Part shown: one piece after another, positions 1 to 9,549 of the stretch
Numbering within the stretch: position 1 is the stretch's first letter
Layout of the letters: the number at the start of each line of letters is the position of its first letter
NCBI GenBank assembly: GCA_052148155.1
Contig: JBKQIY010000025.1
Coordinates: 62,001 to 126,000 of the forward strand
DNA length: 64,000 bases
Direction: 5' to 3'
DNA from: JBBQER01 sp052148155
GTDB taxonomy: Bacteria; Actinomycetota; Acidimicrobiia; IMCC26256; PALSA-610
The notes under the pieces: model-generated
Seen by the model: the letters and a program-made list of their open reading frames with translations, nothing else
The model's database searches: none
Told to the model about the DNA's origin: nothing
Translations under genes and position numbers: made by a program

Positions 1-368
1 GCGGCCCGATGATCAACCCGAGCGTGGTGGAAGGTCAGATCGCCGGCGGCGTCGCGCAGGGCATCGGCGGCGTGCTGTACGAGCATCTCGCGTACGACGA
101 CCTCGGCAACCCGCTTGCGACCACGTTGATGGACTATCTCGTGCCGAGCGCCGCGGAGATACCCGCGATCGAGTACGGGCACATCGAAACACCGAGCCCC
201 GGACCTGGTGGCCACAAAGGCGTCGGCGAGGGCGGCGCGATCGGCGCACCGCCAGCCGTCGTCAACGCGGTCGCCGACGCGCTCGCGCCGTTCGGTGTGA
301 CGGTCACCCGTCTGCCGCTGACACCCTCCCGAATCGTTGCGCTTCTGAACGAAGGACCCCGTGACTGA
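1..368 (+). CDS. Molybdenum hydroxylase large subunit (CO dehydrogenase/xanthine dehydrogenase family), C-terminal end
   Basis: The gene enters from the left edge; only about the last 120 residues are present. The segment GVGEGGAIGAPPAVVNAV matches the C-terminal molybdopterin-binding part of the CoxL/xanthine dehydrogenase family, where the Glu of the G-E-G motif is the active-site base at the Mo centre. These enzymes hydroxylate or dehydrogenate small substrates in the cytoplasm together with FAD and 2Fe-2S subunits, which would lie left of the window. The stop overlaps the GTG of the following P450 by 8 bases, so the two are probably co-transcribed. Substrate cannot be told from this fragment. 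Confidence 0.85.
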   Translation, partial: GPMINPSVVEGQIAGGVAQGIGGVLYEHLAYDDLGNPLATTLMDYLVPSAAEIPAIEYGHIETPSPGPGGHKGVGEGGAIGAPPAVVNAVADALAPFGVTVTRLPLTPSRIVALLNEGPRD

Positions 369-1545
369 CATCTATTACGACCCGTACGACGTCGACATCG
401 ATGCGGACCCGTATCCGGTCTTCCGCCGTCTGCGCGACGAGGCACCGCTTTACTACAACGACCGGTACGACTTCTACGCGGTCAGTCGATTCGAGGACGT
501 CGAACGCGGACTCGTCGACGCGAAGCGCTACATCTCGGGGCGGGGCGGTGTCCTCGAGATCATCAAGGCGAACATCGACATGCCGCCGGGAACGCTGATC
601 TTCGAAGACCCGCCGGTACACACCATCCACCGGAGTTTGCTTTCACGCGTGTTCACACCGAGACGGGTCGCGGCGCTCGAACCGAAGATCCGCGAGTTCT
701 GCGCGCAGAGCCTCGATCCGCTCGTCGGCGCCGGCGCATTCGACTTCGTCGCCGACCTCGGCGCCCAGATGCCGATGCGTGTGATCGGCATGCTGTTCGG
801 CATCCCCGAGGAGGACCAGACCGCAATCCGTCAGGCGACCGACGCGAACCTTCGCACCCAGGCGGGCCAGCCGATGCAGGTCTCGGCGGAAGTCACGTTC
901 GGCAGCGAGATGTTCACCGAGTACATCGACTGGCGCGTCGAGCACCCGTCGGACGACCTCATGACCGAGCTGCTGGCCGCCGAGTTCGAGGACGAGACCG
1001 GCACGATCCGGTGCCTCTCACGCGACGAGGCCCTTTTGTATACGACAGTCGTCGCCGGCGCCGGCAACGAGACGACGACCCGCCTGATCGGCTGGGCCGG
1101 CAAAGTGCTAGCCGAGCATCCCGATCAGCGGCGCGAGCTCGTCGAAGACCGTTCCCTCATCCCCGATGCGATCGAGGAGCTCCTTCGTTACGAGCCGCCC
1201 GCCCCGCACGTCGGCCGGTACGTACCCGAGGACGTCGACGTGTACGGCCGCACCGTTCCCGCCGGCAGCACGATGCTGTTCCTCGTCGGCGCCGCGAACC
1301 GCGACGACCGTCGTTACCAAGATCCGGATCGCTTCGACATTCACCGCGAGATCGACAAGCACCTCACCTTCGGCTACGGCATCCACTTCTGCCTCGGCGC
1401 GGCACTTGCACGTCTCGAAGGTCGCATCGCGCTCGACGAGGTCCTCACGCGTTTCCCGGAGTGGCAGGTCGACTTCGACCGGGCCAAACTCGCCCCGACC
1501 TCGACGGTACGAGGCTGGGAGACGCTCCCCGTCGTGACCTCGTAA
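361..1545 (+). CDS. Cytochrome P450 (394 aa)
   Basis: Haem-thiolate monooxygenase of the soluble bacterial class. The I-helix oxygen-activation motif AGAGNETTT, the ExxR helix (EELLR) and the haem loop FGYGIHFCLGAALAR with Cys344 as axial ligand are all intact. There is no membrane anchor, so it should be cytosolic and need a ferredoxin and reductase; none is encoded nearby. It starts with GTG inside the end of the molybdenum hydroxylase gene and is followed 4 bases later by a TetR gene. It is clearly paralogous to the P450 at 34111-35304, sharing the N-terminal IYYDPYD pattern and the CLGAALARLEGRIAL segment. Substrate unknown; lipid, steroid or terpenoid hydroxylation is an inference from context. 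Confidence 0.95.
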   Translation: MTDIYYDPYDVDIDADPYPVFRRLRDEAPLYYNDRYDFYAVSRFEDVERGLVDAKRYISGRGGVLEIIKANIDMPPGTLIFEDPPVHTIHRSLLSRVFTPRRVAALEPKIREFCAQSLDPLVGAGAFDFVADLGAQMPMRVIGMLFGIPEEDQTAIRQATDANLRTQAGQPMQVSAEVTFGSEMFTEYIDWRVEHPSDDLMTELLAAEFEDETGTIRCLSRDEALLYTTVVAGAGNETTTRLIGWAGKVLAEHPDQRRELVEDRSLIPDAIEELLRYEPPAPHVGRYVPEDVDVYGRTVPAGSTMLFLVGAANRDDRRYQDPDRFDIHREIDKHLTFGYGIHFCLGAALARLEGRIALDEVLTRFPEWQVDFDRAKLAPTSTVRGWETLPVVTS

Positions 1546-1549
1546 GGCT

Positions 1550-2164
1550 GTGACTGCGGCTGAGCCCACCGGACCACGACGCCACTACGACAGCCCTGTG
1601 CGTCGCCAACGCGCGGCGGAGACCCGCGAGCGCATCATCGCCGCCGGCACCGCGATCCTGCACGACCACGCGGTCTGGAACTTCGACGCGCTGACCGTGC
1701 GAGGCGTCGCGCAAGGGGCCGGCGTGAACGAGCGGACCGTCTACCGATATTTCGCGACCGAACGCGAGCTACACGACGCGGTCATGACCCGGCTCGAAGA
1801 CGAAGCCGGTGTCGACCTCAACGGCCTCACGCTTGCAGGAGTCCGAGACCTGACCGCGCAGATCCTCGGGTATGCGTCGTCGTTCCCGCTGGAGCCGCGC
1901 GCACCGCATGACGCGACGCTCCTCGCGGCACATCAGCGTCAGCAGGAGGCGCTACGCGCCGCGGTCGTCGCATCAACCGACGGCTGGACGGACCTTGAGC
2001 GAGAGACCGCCGCGGCCATGCTCGACGTGCTGTGGAGCGTCACGTCGTACGAACGTCTGGTGGCTGACTGGCACCTCGACCCCGACAATGCGATTCGGGG
2101 CGCCACCTGGGTCATCGGTCTCGTCGAGGACGCTATCCGCGACGGTCGCCGCCCGCACTCCTGA
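1550..2164 (+). CDS. TetR-family transcriptional regulator (204 aa)
   Basis: The N-terminal helix-turn-helix (about residues 20-65: RIIAAGTAIL, then GVAQGAGVNERTVYRYF) is typical of TetR. The C-terminal ligand domain has no recognisable subfamily. The GTG start lies 4 bases after the P450 stop, so it is expressed from the upstream operon and probably controls it. It converges with the P450 on the opposite strand, whose stop is at 2189. I see no operator immediately upstream because the gene is buried in the operon. Confidence 0.9.
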   Translation: MTAAEPTGPRRHYDSPVRRQRAAETRERIIAAGTAILHDHAVWNFDALTVRGVAQGAGVNERTVYRYFATERELHDAVMTRLEDEAGVDLNGLTLAGVRDLTAQILGYASSFPLEPRAPHDATLLAAHQRQQEALRAAVVASTDGWTDLERETAAAMLDVLWSVTSYERLVADWHLDPDNAIRGATWVIGLVEDAIRDGRRPHS

Positions 2165-2188
2165 CGGAGAACGAGCAACGACGCCGAC

Positions 2189-3475
2189 CTACGCGCCGGT
2201 GCCGGCTGGCGTGAACTCGATGTGGAGCGCGTGGAGGCCACGAAGGACCCACGTCGGCTCGTAGTCGAACCGGCGGGCGCCCACCGGGCCGTGGTGCTCG
2301 TCCGACAGCCGAATGTCCCGAGTGCGGTCGAGGATGCGCTCGATGCTGACGCGGGCCTCGGCGCGCGCCAGCGACCCACCGGGACAGGAATGGGCGCCGC
2401 GGCCGAACGCGATGTGCTCCCGGGCGTTCGGGCGGTCAAGGCGGAAATCCGCCGGGCACTCGAAGCGCATGGGATCGCGGTTGGCGGCGCCGTTCAAGAG
2501 CATGACCGGCGTCCCGGGCGCGATCTCGACGCCGCCGATCGTCGTTGCCCGGCGGGCAAGACGGAAGTCGGCTTTCACCGGGCTCTCGATGCGCAGCGCC
2601 TCCTCAACGAACTCCGGGATGCGCTCGTGGTGCGCGCGGAGCTCGTCTTGGAGTTCCGGATATTCCGAGAGGTACTTCAGCGAGGTGGCGAGCAGGCGCG
2701 CCGTCGTCTCCTGACCGGCGGCGAACAGGAAGGTCGCCGTCCGCACGACCGCGGTCACGTCGGGCGTCGATCCGTCGGGGTATTTCGCGAGCGCCAAGTC
2801 GGTGAGTACGTCGCCGCGCGGCTCGACGCGGCGTTCTTGTATGTACGTGGCGAAATAGTCGTCGAGCCATCCGAGGGCGTTCGTCGCCATCTCGCTCTGA
2901 TCGTGGCCGAGCTCGCCGGGATTGGCGCTGAGGCCGAAGCCGTCACGGAAGCGTTGGTGCTCCGCCTCGGGGACACCGAGGAGGTCGGCGACGACGAGCA
3001 TCGCGAAAGGTTGGGCGTACGCGCCGATGAACTCGCAAGGCCCTCGGGCGATCAACTCGTCGACCTGTCGATCGGCGAGGCGCCCCATGAACGCTTCGTT
3101 CTCCTTGAGGCGCTTCGGCGTGATCAGGCGCATGAGCAGCGCCCGCTCGCGGGTGTGTTCCGGTGCGTCCATGGTGACCATGTGCTCGTTCATCGGGAGC
3201 TGATCCCGGTAGCGCTCGATGATCCCACCGACGTCGTCGCCCTCGAGCGGAACCGGGAAGCTCGCGAAGGGCCCGACCACCGAATTGCACGACGAGAACG
3301 TGTCGGGATCACGGTAGACGTCCGTCGCCTCGACCCACCCGGAGACTGCCACGACGCCGTGATGTGGGAGCGGCGTCACCGGACACTTCGAGCGCAGGTA
3401 CTCGAAGTACGGGTACGGGTCTTCCAGCAACGACGCGTCGGAAAAGAAGTCGACCTGTTCGAAGTCAGCCGTCAT
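2189..3475 (-). CDS. Cytochrome P450 (428 aa)
   Basis: Soluble P450 with I-helix FAAGQETTARL, ExxR (EEALR) and haem loop AFGRGAHSCPGGSLAR with Cys364. The ATG at 3475 is chosen because GGGAGG lies 6 bases before it; a longer frame upstream has no such site and non-protein-like composition. It differs from the other three P450s of the window in its haem loop (SCPGG) and its 20-30 residues of extra length, so it is probably of another CYP family. It is transcribed away from the TetR/P450 pair at 3797-5610, with which it shares a 320-bp intergenic region holding a palindromic operator. No redox partner is nearby. Confidence 0.95.
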   Translation of the reverse strand: MTADFEQVDFFSDASLLEDPYPYFEYLRSKCPVTPLPHHGVVAVSGWVEATDVYRDPDTFSSCNSVVGPFASFPVPLEGDDVGGIIERYRDQLPMNEHMVTMDAPEHTRERALLMRLITPKRLKENEAFMGRLADRQVDELIARGPCEFIGAYAQPFAMLVVADLLGVPEAEHQRFRDGFGLSANPGELGHDQSEMATNALGWLDDYFATYIQERRVEPRGDVLTDLALAKYPDGSTPDVTAVVRTATFLFAAGQETTARLLATSLKYLSEYPELQDELRAHHERIPEFVEEALRIESPVKADFRLARRATTIGGVEIAPGTPVMLLNGAANRDPMRFECPADFRLDRPNAREHIAFGRGAHSCPGGSLARAEARVSIERILDRTRDIRLSDEHHGPVGARRFDYEPTWVLRGLHALHIEFTPAGTGA

Positions 3476-3727
3476 GCAGCCTCCCGGCGAATGTGTTGCC
3501 GCGCACTTCGATGTCCATCGCTCCGTCGACGCCGACAATCCCAGATGTCCAGCTCAAGAGCCACCGCCAGGAACCCCCCGATCGCGCCGTTCGGCGCCGG
3601 CCTGCTCGGCGGTGTCGTGGCGATCGAGGATCGCCACCCGGTCTCGGGCACGAAACGTTGGGCGACGCTGCCGGTCACGACCACCGATCGGTTCACGGTC
3701 GAGGTCCCACTCCCCTGCTCGTCACCG

Positions 3728-3743
3728 CTGAGCGATCGCTCAG
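3728..3743. promoter_or_regulatory. 16-bp perfect palindrome, probable TetR operator
   Basis: CTGAGCGATCGCTCAG is a perfect palindrome 53 bases before the GTG of the TetR gene at 3797, in the intergenic region between divergent P450 and TetR genes. Size, symmetry and position fit an autoregulatory TetR operator that may also control the divergent P450 at 2189-3475. The rest of 3476-3796 shows no gene. Confidence 0.6.
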
Positions 3744-3796
3744 CATTTCGAGACAGATGCTTAGTACGGCTCCCCGAGGGCTGACAAGCTGGCGGC

Positions 3797-4396
3797 GTGA
3801 CAGCGCCCAAACGGCTTGGGGCAGCGGACTCGAAGACCCGAGCGCTGGTCCTCGACGCCGCCGAGCAGCTGCTGCTCCGGGAGGGGTACGCCGCGGTGAC
3901 CTCGCGGCGCGCCGCTTCGGAAGCCGGCATCAAGCCTCAGCTGATCCACTACTACTTCCGCACGATGGACGACCTCTTCCTCGAGGTCTACCGCCGCCGG
4001 GCCGAGGCTGGCATCGCCCGCTTCGCCACAGCGATGGACGAGGAGCGCACGCTGCGAACCGTCTGGCGTTTCGCCGCCGACTTACGCGGCGCGGCCTTCA
4101 ACATCGAGTTCGTTGCGTTGGCGAACCACCGCAAGGCGATTCGGGACGAGATCGCGCGGTACGCCAAACAGTTTCGCGAGATGCAGCTCGACGCGATCGC
4201 GGCCATCCTCGGCGATCTCGGCGTCTCCCCGGAGTCGTTCCCGCCGGTCGTCGTGCTGCTGGCAATGACCGGCATCACGCAGGTGATGACCCTCGAGGCT
4301 GCCCTCGGCGTGACTGAGGGCCACCGCGAGATGATGACGTTCGTCGACGCCTGGCTCGACGAGGCCGAACGCGACCGGGCCAATCGAACATCATGA
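3797..4396 (+). CDS. TetR-family transcriptional regulator (199 aa)
   Basis: N-terminal TetR helix-turn-helix at about residues 15-60 (LVLDAAEQLLLREGY, then AASEAGIKPQLIHYYFRT). The remainder is an all-helical ligand domain of unknown specificity. The GTG start is preceded by a palindrome at 3728-3743, and the P450 at 4417 follows after 20 bases with a strong GAGGGGG ribosome site, so regulator and P450 form one unit. It probably represses this unit and perhaps the divergent P450. Confidence 0.9.
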   Translation: MTAPKRLGAADSKTRALVLDAAEQLLLREGYAAVTSRRAASEAGIKPQLIHYYFRTMDDLFLEVYRRRAEAGIARFATAMDEERTLRTVWRFAADLRGAAFNIEFVALANHRKAIRDEIARYAKQFREMQLDAIAAILGDLGVSPESFPPVVVLLAMTGITQVMTLEAALGVTEGHREMMTFVDAWLDEAERDRANRTS

Positions 4397-4416
4397 CGAG
4401 CTGAGGGGGTCCACCG

Positions 4417-5610
4417 GTGACCAGAAGGTTCAATCCATTCGACGCCGAGCAGGCGCACCAGGCGTGGCCCTTGCTGGCGGAGTTGCGCAACGAGGCGGCG
4501 GTCGTCGATATCGGCGACGATATGGCGTACGTCACTCGCCATGCCGTCTGCCGGGAGCTGCTGCGCGACACCGACGGCTTCTCCAGCTCGCAGGGTTTCA
4601 AAGCACCCGGTGTGGTTGTGCCGATGGAAGACCGGACCCTCGGCGAGATGGACCCGCCGAACCACACGATCGTTCGCCGCGTCATGGTCACCGCGCTGAC
4701 GCCGAAGTCCGTGAAGGCAACGGAGCCTTACATCTCGTCGGCCGCGGCATCACTGCTTGAGGCCCTCCCGACCGTCGGTGAAGCGGACCTCGTCCCGACC
4801 TTCACGGCGCCGTTGCCCAACGCCTCGACCGTGCACCTGCTGGGCTTCCCAGAAAACGACGCTCCGCAGATCATGGCCTGGGCGAAAGATCTCATCGAGA
4901 GCGGCTTTCCTGGGACGCACCGCAACCGCGAAGGCGTCGAGGGATTCTCGGACGGGTTCCCAGAGTTCGCTCGCTATATCGACGACCGCATCGAGGATCG
5001 CCGCAAGGACCCGCGCGACGACGTCACGACGAAGCTGTTAGAGCTCGAAGTCGACGGCGAACCGCTCACGCCCCGACAACTCCGGGCGATGGTCCGCAAC
5101 CTGATCACTGGGGGCCTCACGACGACGAGCCAGCTCCTCGGGAACCTCCTGTTCCAACTCTTCACTGTCCCCGGACTCGAGGATCGCCTTCGTTCCGAGC
5201 GACAGTCGCTGACGAAAGCGATCGAGGAGAGCCTCAGAACCGCGCCGCCGGTCATGTTGATACCTCGAGGTTGCACCCATGACACCGAGGTCGGCGGCAC
5301 CGTTGTCCATCATGGGCAGCGGGTCGTGATCGGCACTGCGTGCGCCAATCGCGACGAGGCCGTCTTCGAAAACGGTGACGACTTCGACATCGACCGTGCC
5401 AATCTCTCCGACCACCTGACGTTCGGGTACGGCGCGCATTTCTGTCCCGGCGCGCCGCTCGCGCGGGCGGTCGCCCGGATCGGCGTGAGCGCGTTCCTCA
5501 GCCACTTTCCTGCCGGGACGGTCCGCCTCACTGACGGTTTCGCCTACGAGAACGTCCCCGCCTTTTTCGAGACGGGCCCGAAGCGAATAACCATCGAAAT
5601 CGAGCGCTGA
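4417..5610 (+). CDS. Cytochrome P450 with atypical I-helix (397 aa)
   Basis: The haem loop FGYGAHFCPGAPLARA with Cys343 and the ExxR motif (E270-R273) mark a P450. The I-helix reads TGGLTTTSQ at residues 231-239: the acidic residue that normally precedes the conserved Thr in the (A/G)Gx(D/E)T motif is replaced by Thr235. Loss of this acid usually alters proton delivery and is seen in P450s with unusual chemistry. Frame and length are otherwise normal. It is co-transcribed with the TetR gene 20 bases upstream. The start is GTG with a GAGGGGG site. Confidence 0.93.
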   Translation: MTRRFNPFDAEQAHQAWPLLAELRNEAAVVDIGDDMAYVTRHAVCRELLRDTDGFSSSQGFKAPGVVVPMEDRTLGEMDPPNHTIVRRVMVTALTPKSVKATEPYISSAAASLLEALPTVGEADLVPTFTAPLPNASTVHLLGFPENDAPQIMAWAKDLIESGFPGTHRNREGVEGFSDGFPEFARYIDDRIEDRRKDPRDDVTTKLLELEVDGEPLTPRQLRAMVRNLITGGLTTTSQLLGNLLFQLFTVPGLEDRLRSERQSLTKAIEESLRTAPPVMLIPRGCTHDTEVGGTVVHHGQRVVIGTACANRDEAVFENGDDFDIDRANLSDHLTFGYGAHFCPGAPLARAVARIGVSAFLSHFPAGTVRLTDGFAYENVPAFFETGPKRITIEIER

Positions 5611-5978
5611 AGCTCGCGATCACGTCGCGGCGCTGTGGACCATCGCAAAGCAACCACACCGCGATCACGCAAAGTCCGCCCAGGTTCGGTCCAACGTACG
5701 CAAGCTGTTCTTCTCTGCTTCCGTGCAGTGCCGATCATCAGACGTGTCGCGAAAAAGTCGTGACCTCTACTCGGGTCGCTCCTGTCCCTCCGAAGAGACG
5801 GGCGCCGTGCAACGGCACCCCGCGCGATCTCGTACGACGCGCCGTGCAACTCTCGCGGCGCGGCTCTTCGACTCTGCGCGCGGGGTAGGTCCCAGTTGGG
5901 CGGCCCGGCGTCGAGCCGGCCCAGGATGCTGAACTGCGCGAAACGCGGAGGCCGGACGCGGCCCGCGTAGCCCGCTGA
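5611..5978. other. Intergenic region without recognised gene
   Basis: About 370 bases between two convergent genes. I see no protein-like frame, tRNA or clear terminator hairpin. The decamer GCCGTGCAAC occurs twice within about 45 bases (near 5805 and 5850), without evident function. Confidence 0.4.
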
Positions 5979-7541
5979 TCAGTGCGTCGATGACGGAGTC
6001 TTGGGTAGGACTGGCGCCGAGCGACCGGTTCCGGTCGGGGCGCCGGTCTTTTCATCGGCTCTGACCTTTTCGTGGTAGTCGGCCTCGACGTTGACCGACC
6101 AGATGTCGTGGTCCTCGCTGTTCGAAATGTTGTCGACCGTGAGCATCGCCGTGTACATCGAGTGATCCTGATTGTTGTACCGATGCATCCCGTTGCGTCC
6201 CACAGGATGAATGTTGGGGGCCACCTCTTCGACCCAGGCCCGCAGCGTGTTGAGGTTCCGCTGGTAGTCATCGTCGTAGATCGGGTAAGCCTTCGGCATC
6301 CGCACGACGTAGCCCGCTTCAACATCGGCCGCGTTCATCAGTCCCAGGAGTTCAAGTTCTTCGGCACCGCGGCGGATTAGGTCCTCGTCGGGGGCGCTCC
6401 ACCATTCGTCGCCTTCGACGACGGTGTACTCGAGTCCGAGCACGTTGCGGCCGTCCTTGACGAGGTACGGCGACCATGAGCCGAAGTTCTGGACCCGCAT
6501 CGTCTTGACCTCGGGCGCGTGGATGTAAATCCAGTTGTCGGTCCAGGCAACCTTGTCGGCCGGGACAACTAGCGCGATTGACAGGAAATCTCTGAACTCA
6601 AGCCCGTCTGCCGCCTTGCGGACGGGTTCGGGTGCCGGCGGCTCCATCGCTTTGACCAGATCGGTGAACGGCATCGACGAGATGACGTGGTCGGCGGCGT
6701 ATTCGGTGGTGGCGCCGTTGACATCGCGCGTGGTGACGCTGACCGCTCGGCCGTCCTCGTAGCGGATCCTCACGACAGGCGAGTTCATGACGACCTTGGT
6801 GCCGGCGTTCTCGACGAGGTCCCGGCAACGCTCCCACATCATCCCGGGCCCATACTTCGGGTACTCGAAGGTCTCGATGAGGCTGGTCACCTGCTTGGTC
6901 TTGTCCTTGCGTCCGCCGGCGATGCGCCCACGGATCGGCTCCCACACCGCGGTCCACAGCGTCATACCCTTGATGCGCTGCGCCCCCCAGTCGGCCGAGA
7001 TCCGCGACGGCGGAAGAGCCCACAGCTTCTCGCTGTAGGTCTTGAAGAAGTGCTGGTAAAGACGCCAGCCGTAGTTGGCGACGACATAGCCCTCGAGTGT
7101 GTTCTGGTTCTTCGGCGGCCGGATGCGGACCCACAAAAAAGACAGGACACATCTGACAGCCTCGACGAACCCGAGGCTCCGCAGCGCGTTGAACGGCTTG
7201 AGCGGGTAATCGATGAACTTGCCTCGATAGTAGATGCGGCTGAGTCGGGGCCGCTGCAGGAAGTTCTCTGCGGGCAGGATTTCTCTCCACAGGTCCTGCA
7301 CGGCACCGACCTTTGTGAAGAAGCGGTGCCCGCCAATATCAAAACGCCAACCGTCGCGCACGACCGTGCGACTGATACCACCGACGACGTCGTCCCCCTC
7401 GAGGACGACGCTGGCGATCCCTCTCTTGGTGAGTTCGTACGCGGCGGTCAGTCCAGCTGGTCCCGCACCGATGATCACGACCTCGCCGAGACCGGTCGGA
7501 GCACGCACCTCGGTCGGCCGGACAGAGTTCTGGTCATCCAC
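5979..7541 (-). CDS. FAD-dependent oxidoreductase/amine-oxidase-like protein (520 aa)
   Basis: The N-terminal dinucleotide-binding fold has VVIIGAGPAG (GxGxxG at about residues 25-30), followed by the GGISRT motif of the amine oxidase, protoporphyrinogen oxidase and UDP-galactopyranose mutase superfamily. Later segments such as RFDIGGHRFFTK recall the mutase-like branch, whose members act on sugar nucleotides or polyprenyl substrates. GTG at 7541 is preferred because AAAGGTG lies just upstream; the frame stays open far beyond, but those codons are antisense to neighbouring sequence. Cytosolic, no membrane segment. Exact reaction unknown. Confidence 0.88.
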   Translation of the reverse strand: MDDQNSVRPTEVRAPTGLGEVVIIGAGPAGLTAAYELTKRGIASVVLEGDDVVGGISRTVVRDGWRFDIGGHRFFTKVGAVQDLWREILPAENFLQRPRLSRIYYRGKFIDYPLKPFNALRSLGFVEAVRCVLSFLWVRIRPPKNQNTLEGYVVANYGWRLYQHFFKTYSEKLWALPPSRISADWGAQRIKGMTLWTAVWEPIRGRIAGGRKDKTKQVTSLIETFEYPKYGPGMMWERCRDLVENAGTKVVMNSPVVRIRYEDGRAVSVTTRDVNGATTEYAADHVISSMPFTDLVKAMEPPAPEPVRKAADGLEFRDFLSIALVVPADKVAWTDNWIYIHAPEVKTMRVQNFGSWSPYLVKDGRNVLGLEYTVVEGDEWWSAPDEDLIRRGAEELELLGLMNAADVEAGYVVRMPKAYPIYDDDYQRNLNTLRAWVEEVAPNIHPVGRNGMHRYNNQDHSMYTAMLTVDNISNSEDHDIWSVNVEADYHEKVRADEKTGAPTGTGRSAPVLPKTPSSTH

Positions 7542-7869
7542 GGGTTCACCTTTACGTTCTCGAAGCACAGAGCACGCGGCGGTCCCGTGACGCAGACTCC
7601 GACCATGGGACCGACGGGCGGCGACCAGATCGTAGACAGCGCGACGAAACGAGCGCGCGACCGCGGCGTCTGACCAGCCCGCAGGCAGCGGACGCGGCAA
7701 TTTGCGAACTTGGGGAACGCGGTGCGCGCGGCGTTGTGCGGGGCGCTCGGCCTGCAGTGACGCGTGTGCTCGCTGCGCACGGACCTGGCCGATATGAACG
7801 CTGCGGGACGAAGCGAAGGTTCGCTCCGACACGTTGACGGTCGAGGAGAACGTCCCCGATCTCTGGGGC
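7542..7869. other. Intergenic region without recognised gene
   Basis: About 330 bases between the FAD oxidoreductase start and the end of the PAS-GGDEF gene on the same strand. Long open frames cross it, but their composition is arginine/serine-rich and not protein-like. No hairpin or operator was recognised. Confidence 0.35.
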
Positions 7870-9549
7870 TCAATCGGTCGAGAGCACCTCGAGCTGCTCG
7901 AGCGCCGAGGCGTGCAGTTCCGGCGTGAACACGCGGCGGCAGTTCTTTCCTTGTGCTTTCGCGTCGTACATGGCGAGGTCGGCGTTGCGCAGCAGTTCGT
8001 CAGTGTCGGATGCCTTGTCACCGTACGCGATGCCGATGCTGGCGGTGAGCGTGAGGTGTCGAGTGCCGATGGTGACCGGCTCGCGCAGCGCATCGATGAT
8101 GCGTTGCGCGATGACGAGCGCGTCGTTGCGGTCGGTGAGGTCATCGAGCAGTACTGCGAACTCGTCGCCACCGACACGGGCTGCGGTATCGGCGACACGA
8201 AGTTGGCTGGCGAGACGTTCGCTGAACTGAGCGAGGAGCGCGTCTCCTGCCCAATGGCCGAGTGTGTCGTTGACGTATTTGAAGTCGTCGAGATCGACGA
8301 ACAACACCGCGACCTGATGTTCGGTCCGGTCCAGCCGCGCGACCGCATGGTCGATCCGATCCCGGAACAAGGTTTGGTTTGCCAGACCGGTCAGCGAGTC
8401 ATGTTGGGCCTGATAGACGAGCTGTTGCTTGAGCCGTTCGGGTTCGGTGATGTCGCGGAAGCTCCAGACCCGTCCGACGACCACGTCGGCGAGTCGCCGA
8501 GGCCGAGAGTCACGTTCGAACACTCGTCCATCTTTGAACTTGAGGACGTCACGGCTTTGGACGTCGGGAGCGGCGTACAGTTCTCGGTCTGTGGTCACGA
8601 ACGCGTCGGGATCGACAAGCTGTTCGAGGACCCAGGCCCAGGTCTGGTTGTCGTCTCGTGATACCAGCACTCGGTCCGGTATCCGCCACATCTCCGCGAA
8701 TCTGCGGTTGTAACTCGAGATCTGGCCCGTCTGGTCGACGACGAGGATCGCATCCGCGGTGGATTCCAGCGTCGTTGCCAGAAGCGAATTCGACTCGCGA
8801 AGTTCTTCTTCGGCGACGACACGATCGGAAATGTCATGGCCGGTCGCCACGATCCCGAAAAGGGTCGGGTCATCGAGCAGATTCGTGAAGGTCAACGCGA
8901 AGGGAACGACACCCCCGCCTCGACGCAACAATCGCAGATCGACGGTCACGGGACGTGCCCCGGGCGCATTTGCTGCACGCCACGCGGTCGCGAGCGCCGC
9001 CTGATCGTCACGCTCGACAAGGCTCGCGAACGGCTCGCCTTCCAGCCGTTCCTGATCATGACCGAGCAGTCGTGTGACCACCGCTGACGATGATCGGATC
9101 TCGCCGGCGCGATCGAGCACCATGGTGATCGACGCCCCGTACTGGATCAGCGCCCGGAACCCAGCGAGCCCATCGTTGGCGACCTCCCAACGACGCCGAT
9201 CCGTGATGTCACGGACAGTCAGCAGAATGTCGTCGCCGAACGATGTACCCCGCGCTTCGACGAGTCGCCAGCCGTCCACACCACGGATCCGAACTTCCAA
9301 CAGGGTCCCGACTTCCTTGCGCTCCATCGCCATGACAGAAACCAAGGCCAGTTCGGCGTCGTCGGGATGCAAGAACTCCAACATGTTCCGGCCAACCCCA
9401 TCGGCGAGCGCGATGCCGAACAACCGCTCGGCAGCGGCGTTGCCCCAACGCAACTCGCCGCGCACGTTCATCAAGATGACCGGGTCCGCCAGCGCGGCCG
9501 CGAGCTCCCCCAGATCGCCCGCGAACCGACACGGGGCGCTTGCGTCCAT
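7870..9549 (-). CDS. PAS-PAS-PAS-GGDEF diguanylate cyclase (559 aa)
   Basis: Three PAS sensor domains (roughly residues 10-120, 130-245 and 255-375), each ending near a DITDR/DISDR-like signature, precede a GGDEF domain (about 390-555). The catalytic motif GGDEF is intact at residues 460-464, so cyclic di-GMP synthesis is likely. There is no membrane segment, which points to a cytosolic sensor. The ATG at 9549 is chosen because the PAS homology begins just after it; no strong ribosome site is visible and the frame remains open upstream. No EAL or PilZ effector adjoins it. Confidence 0.92.
   Translation of the reverse strand: MDASAPCRFAGDLGELAAALADPVILMNVRGELRWGNAAAERLFGIALADGVGRNMLEFLHPDDAELALVSVMAMERKEVGTLLEVRIRGVDGWRLVEARGTSFGDDILLTVRDITDRRRWEVANDGLAGFRALIQYGASITMVLDRAGEIRSSSAVVTRLLGHDQERLEGEPFASLVERDDQAALATAWRAANAPGARPVTVDLRLLRRGGGVVPFALTFTNLLDDPTLFGIVATGHDISDRVVAEEELRESNSLLATTLESTADAILVVDQTGQISSYNRRFAEMWRIPDRVLVSRDDNQTWAWVLEQLVDPDAFVTTDRELYAAPDVQSRDVLKFKDGRVFERDSRPRRLADVVVGRVWSFRDITEPERLKQQLVYQAQHDSLTGLANQTLFRDRIDHAVARLDRTEHQVAVLFVDLDDFKYVNDTLGHWAGDALLAQFSERLASQLRVADTAARVGGDEFAVLLDDLTDRNDALVIAQRIIDALREPVTIGTRHLTLTASIGIAYGDKASDTDELLRNADLAMYDAKAQGKNCRRVFTPELHASALEQLEVLSTD

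Noticed and set aside
5979..8348. 789-codon open frame joining the FAD oxidoreductase to upstream codons
   Set aside because: The extra N-terminal part is antisense to the PAS-GGDEF gene; the GTG at 7541 with a ribosome site starts the real gene.
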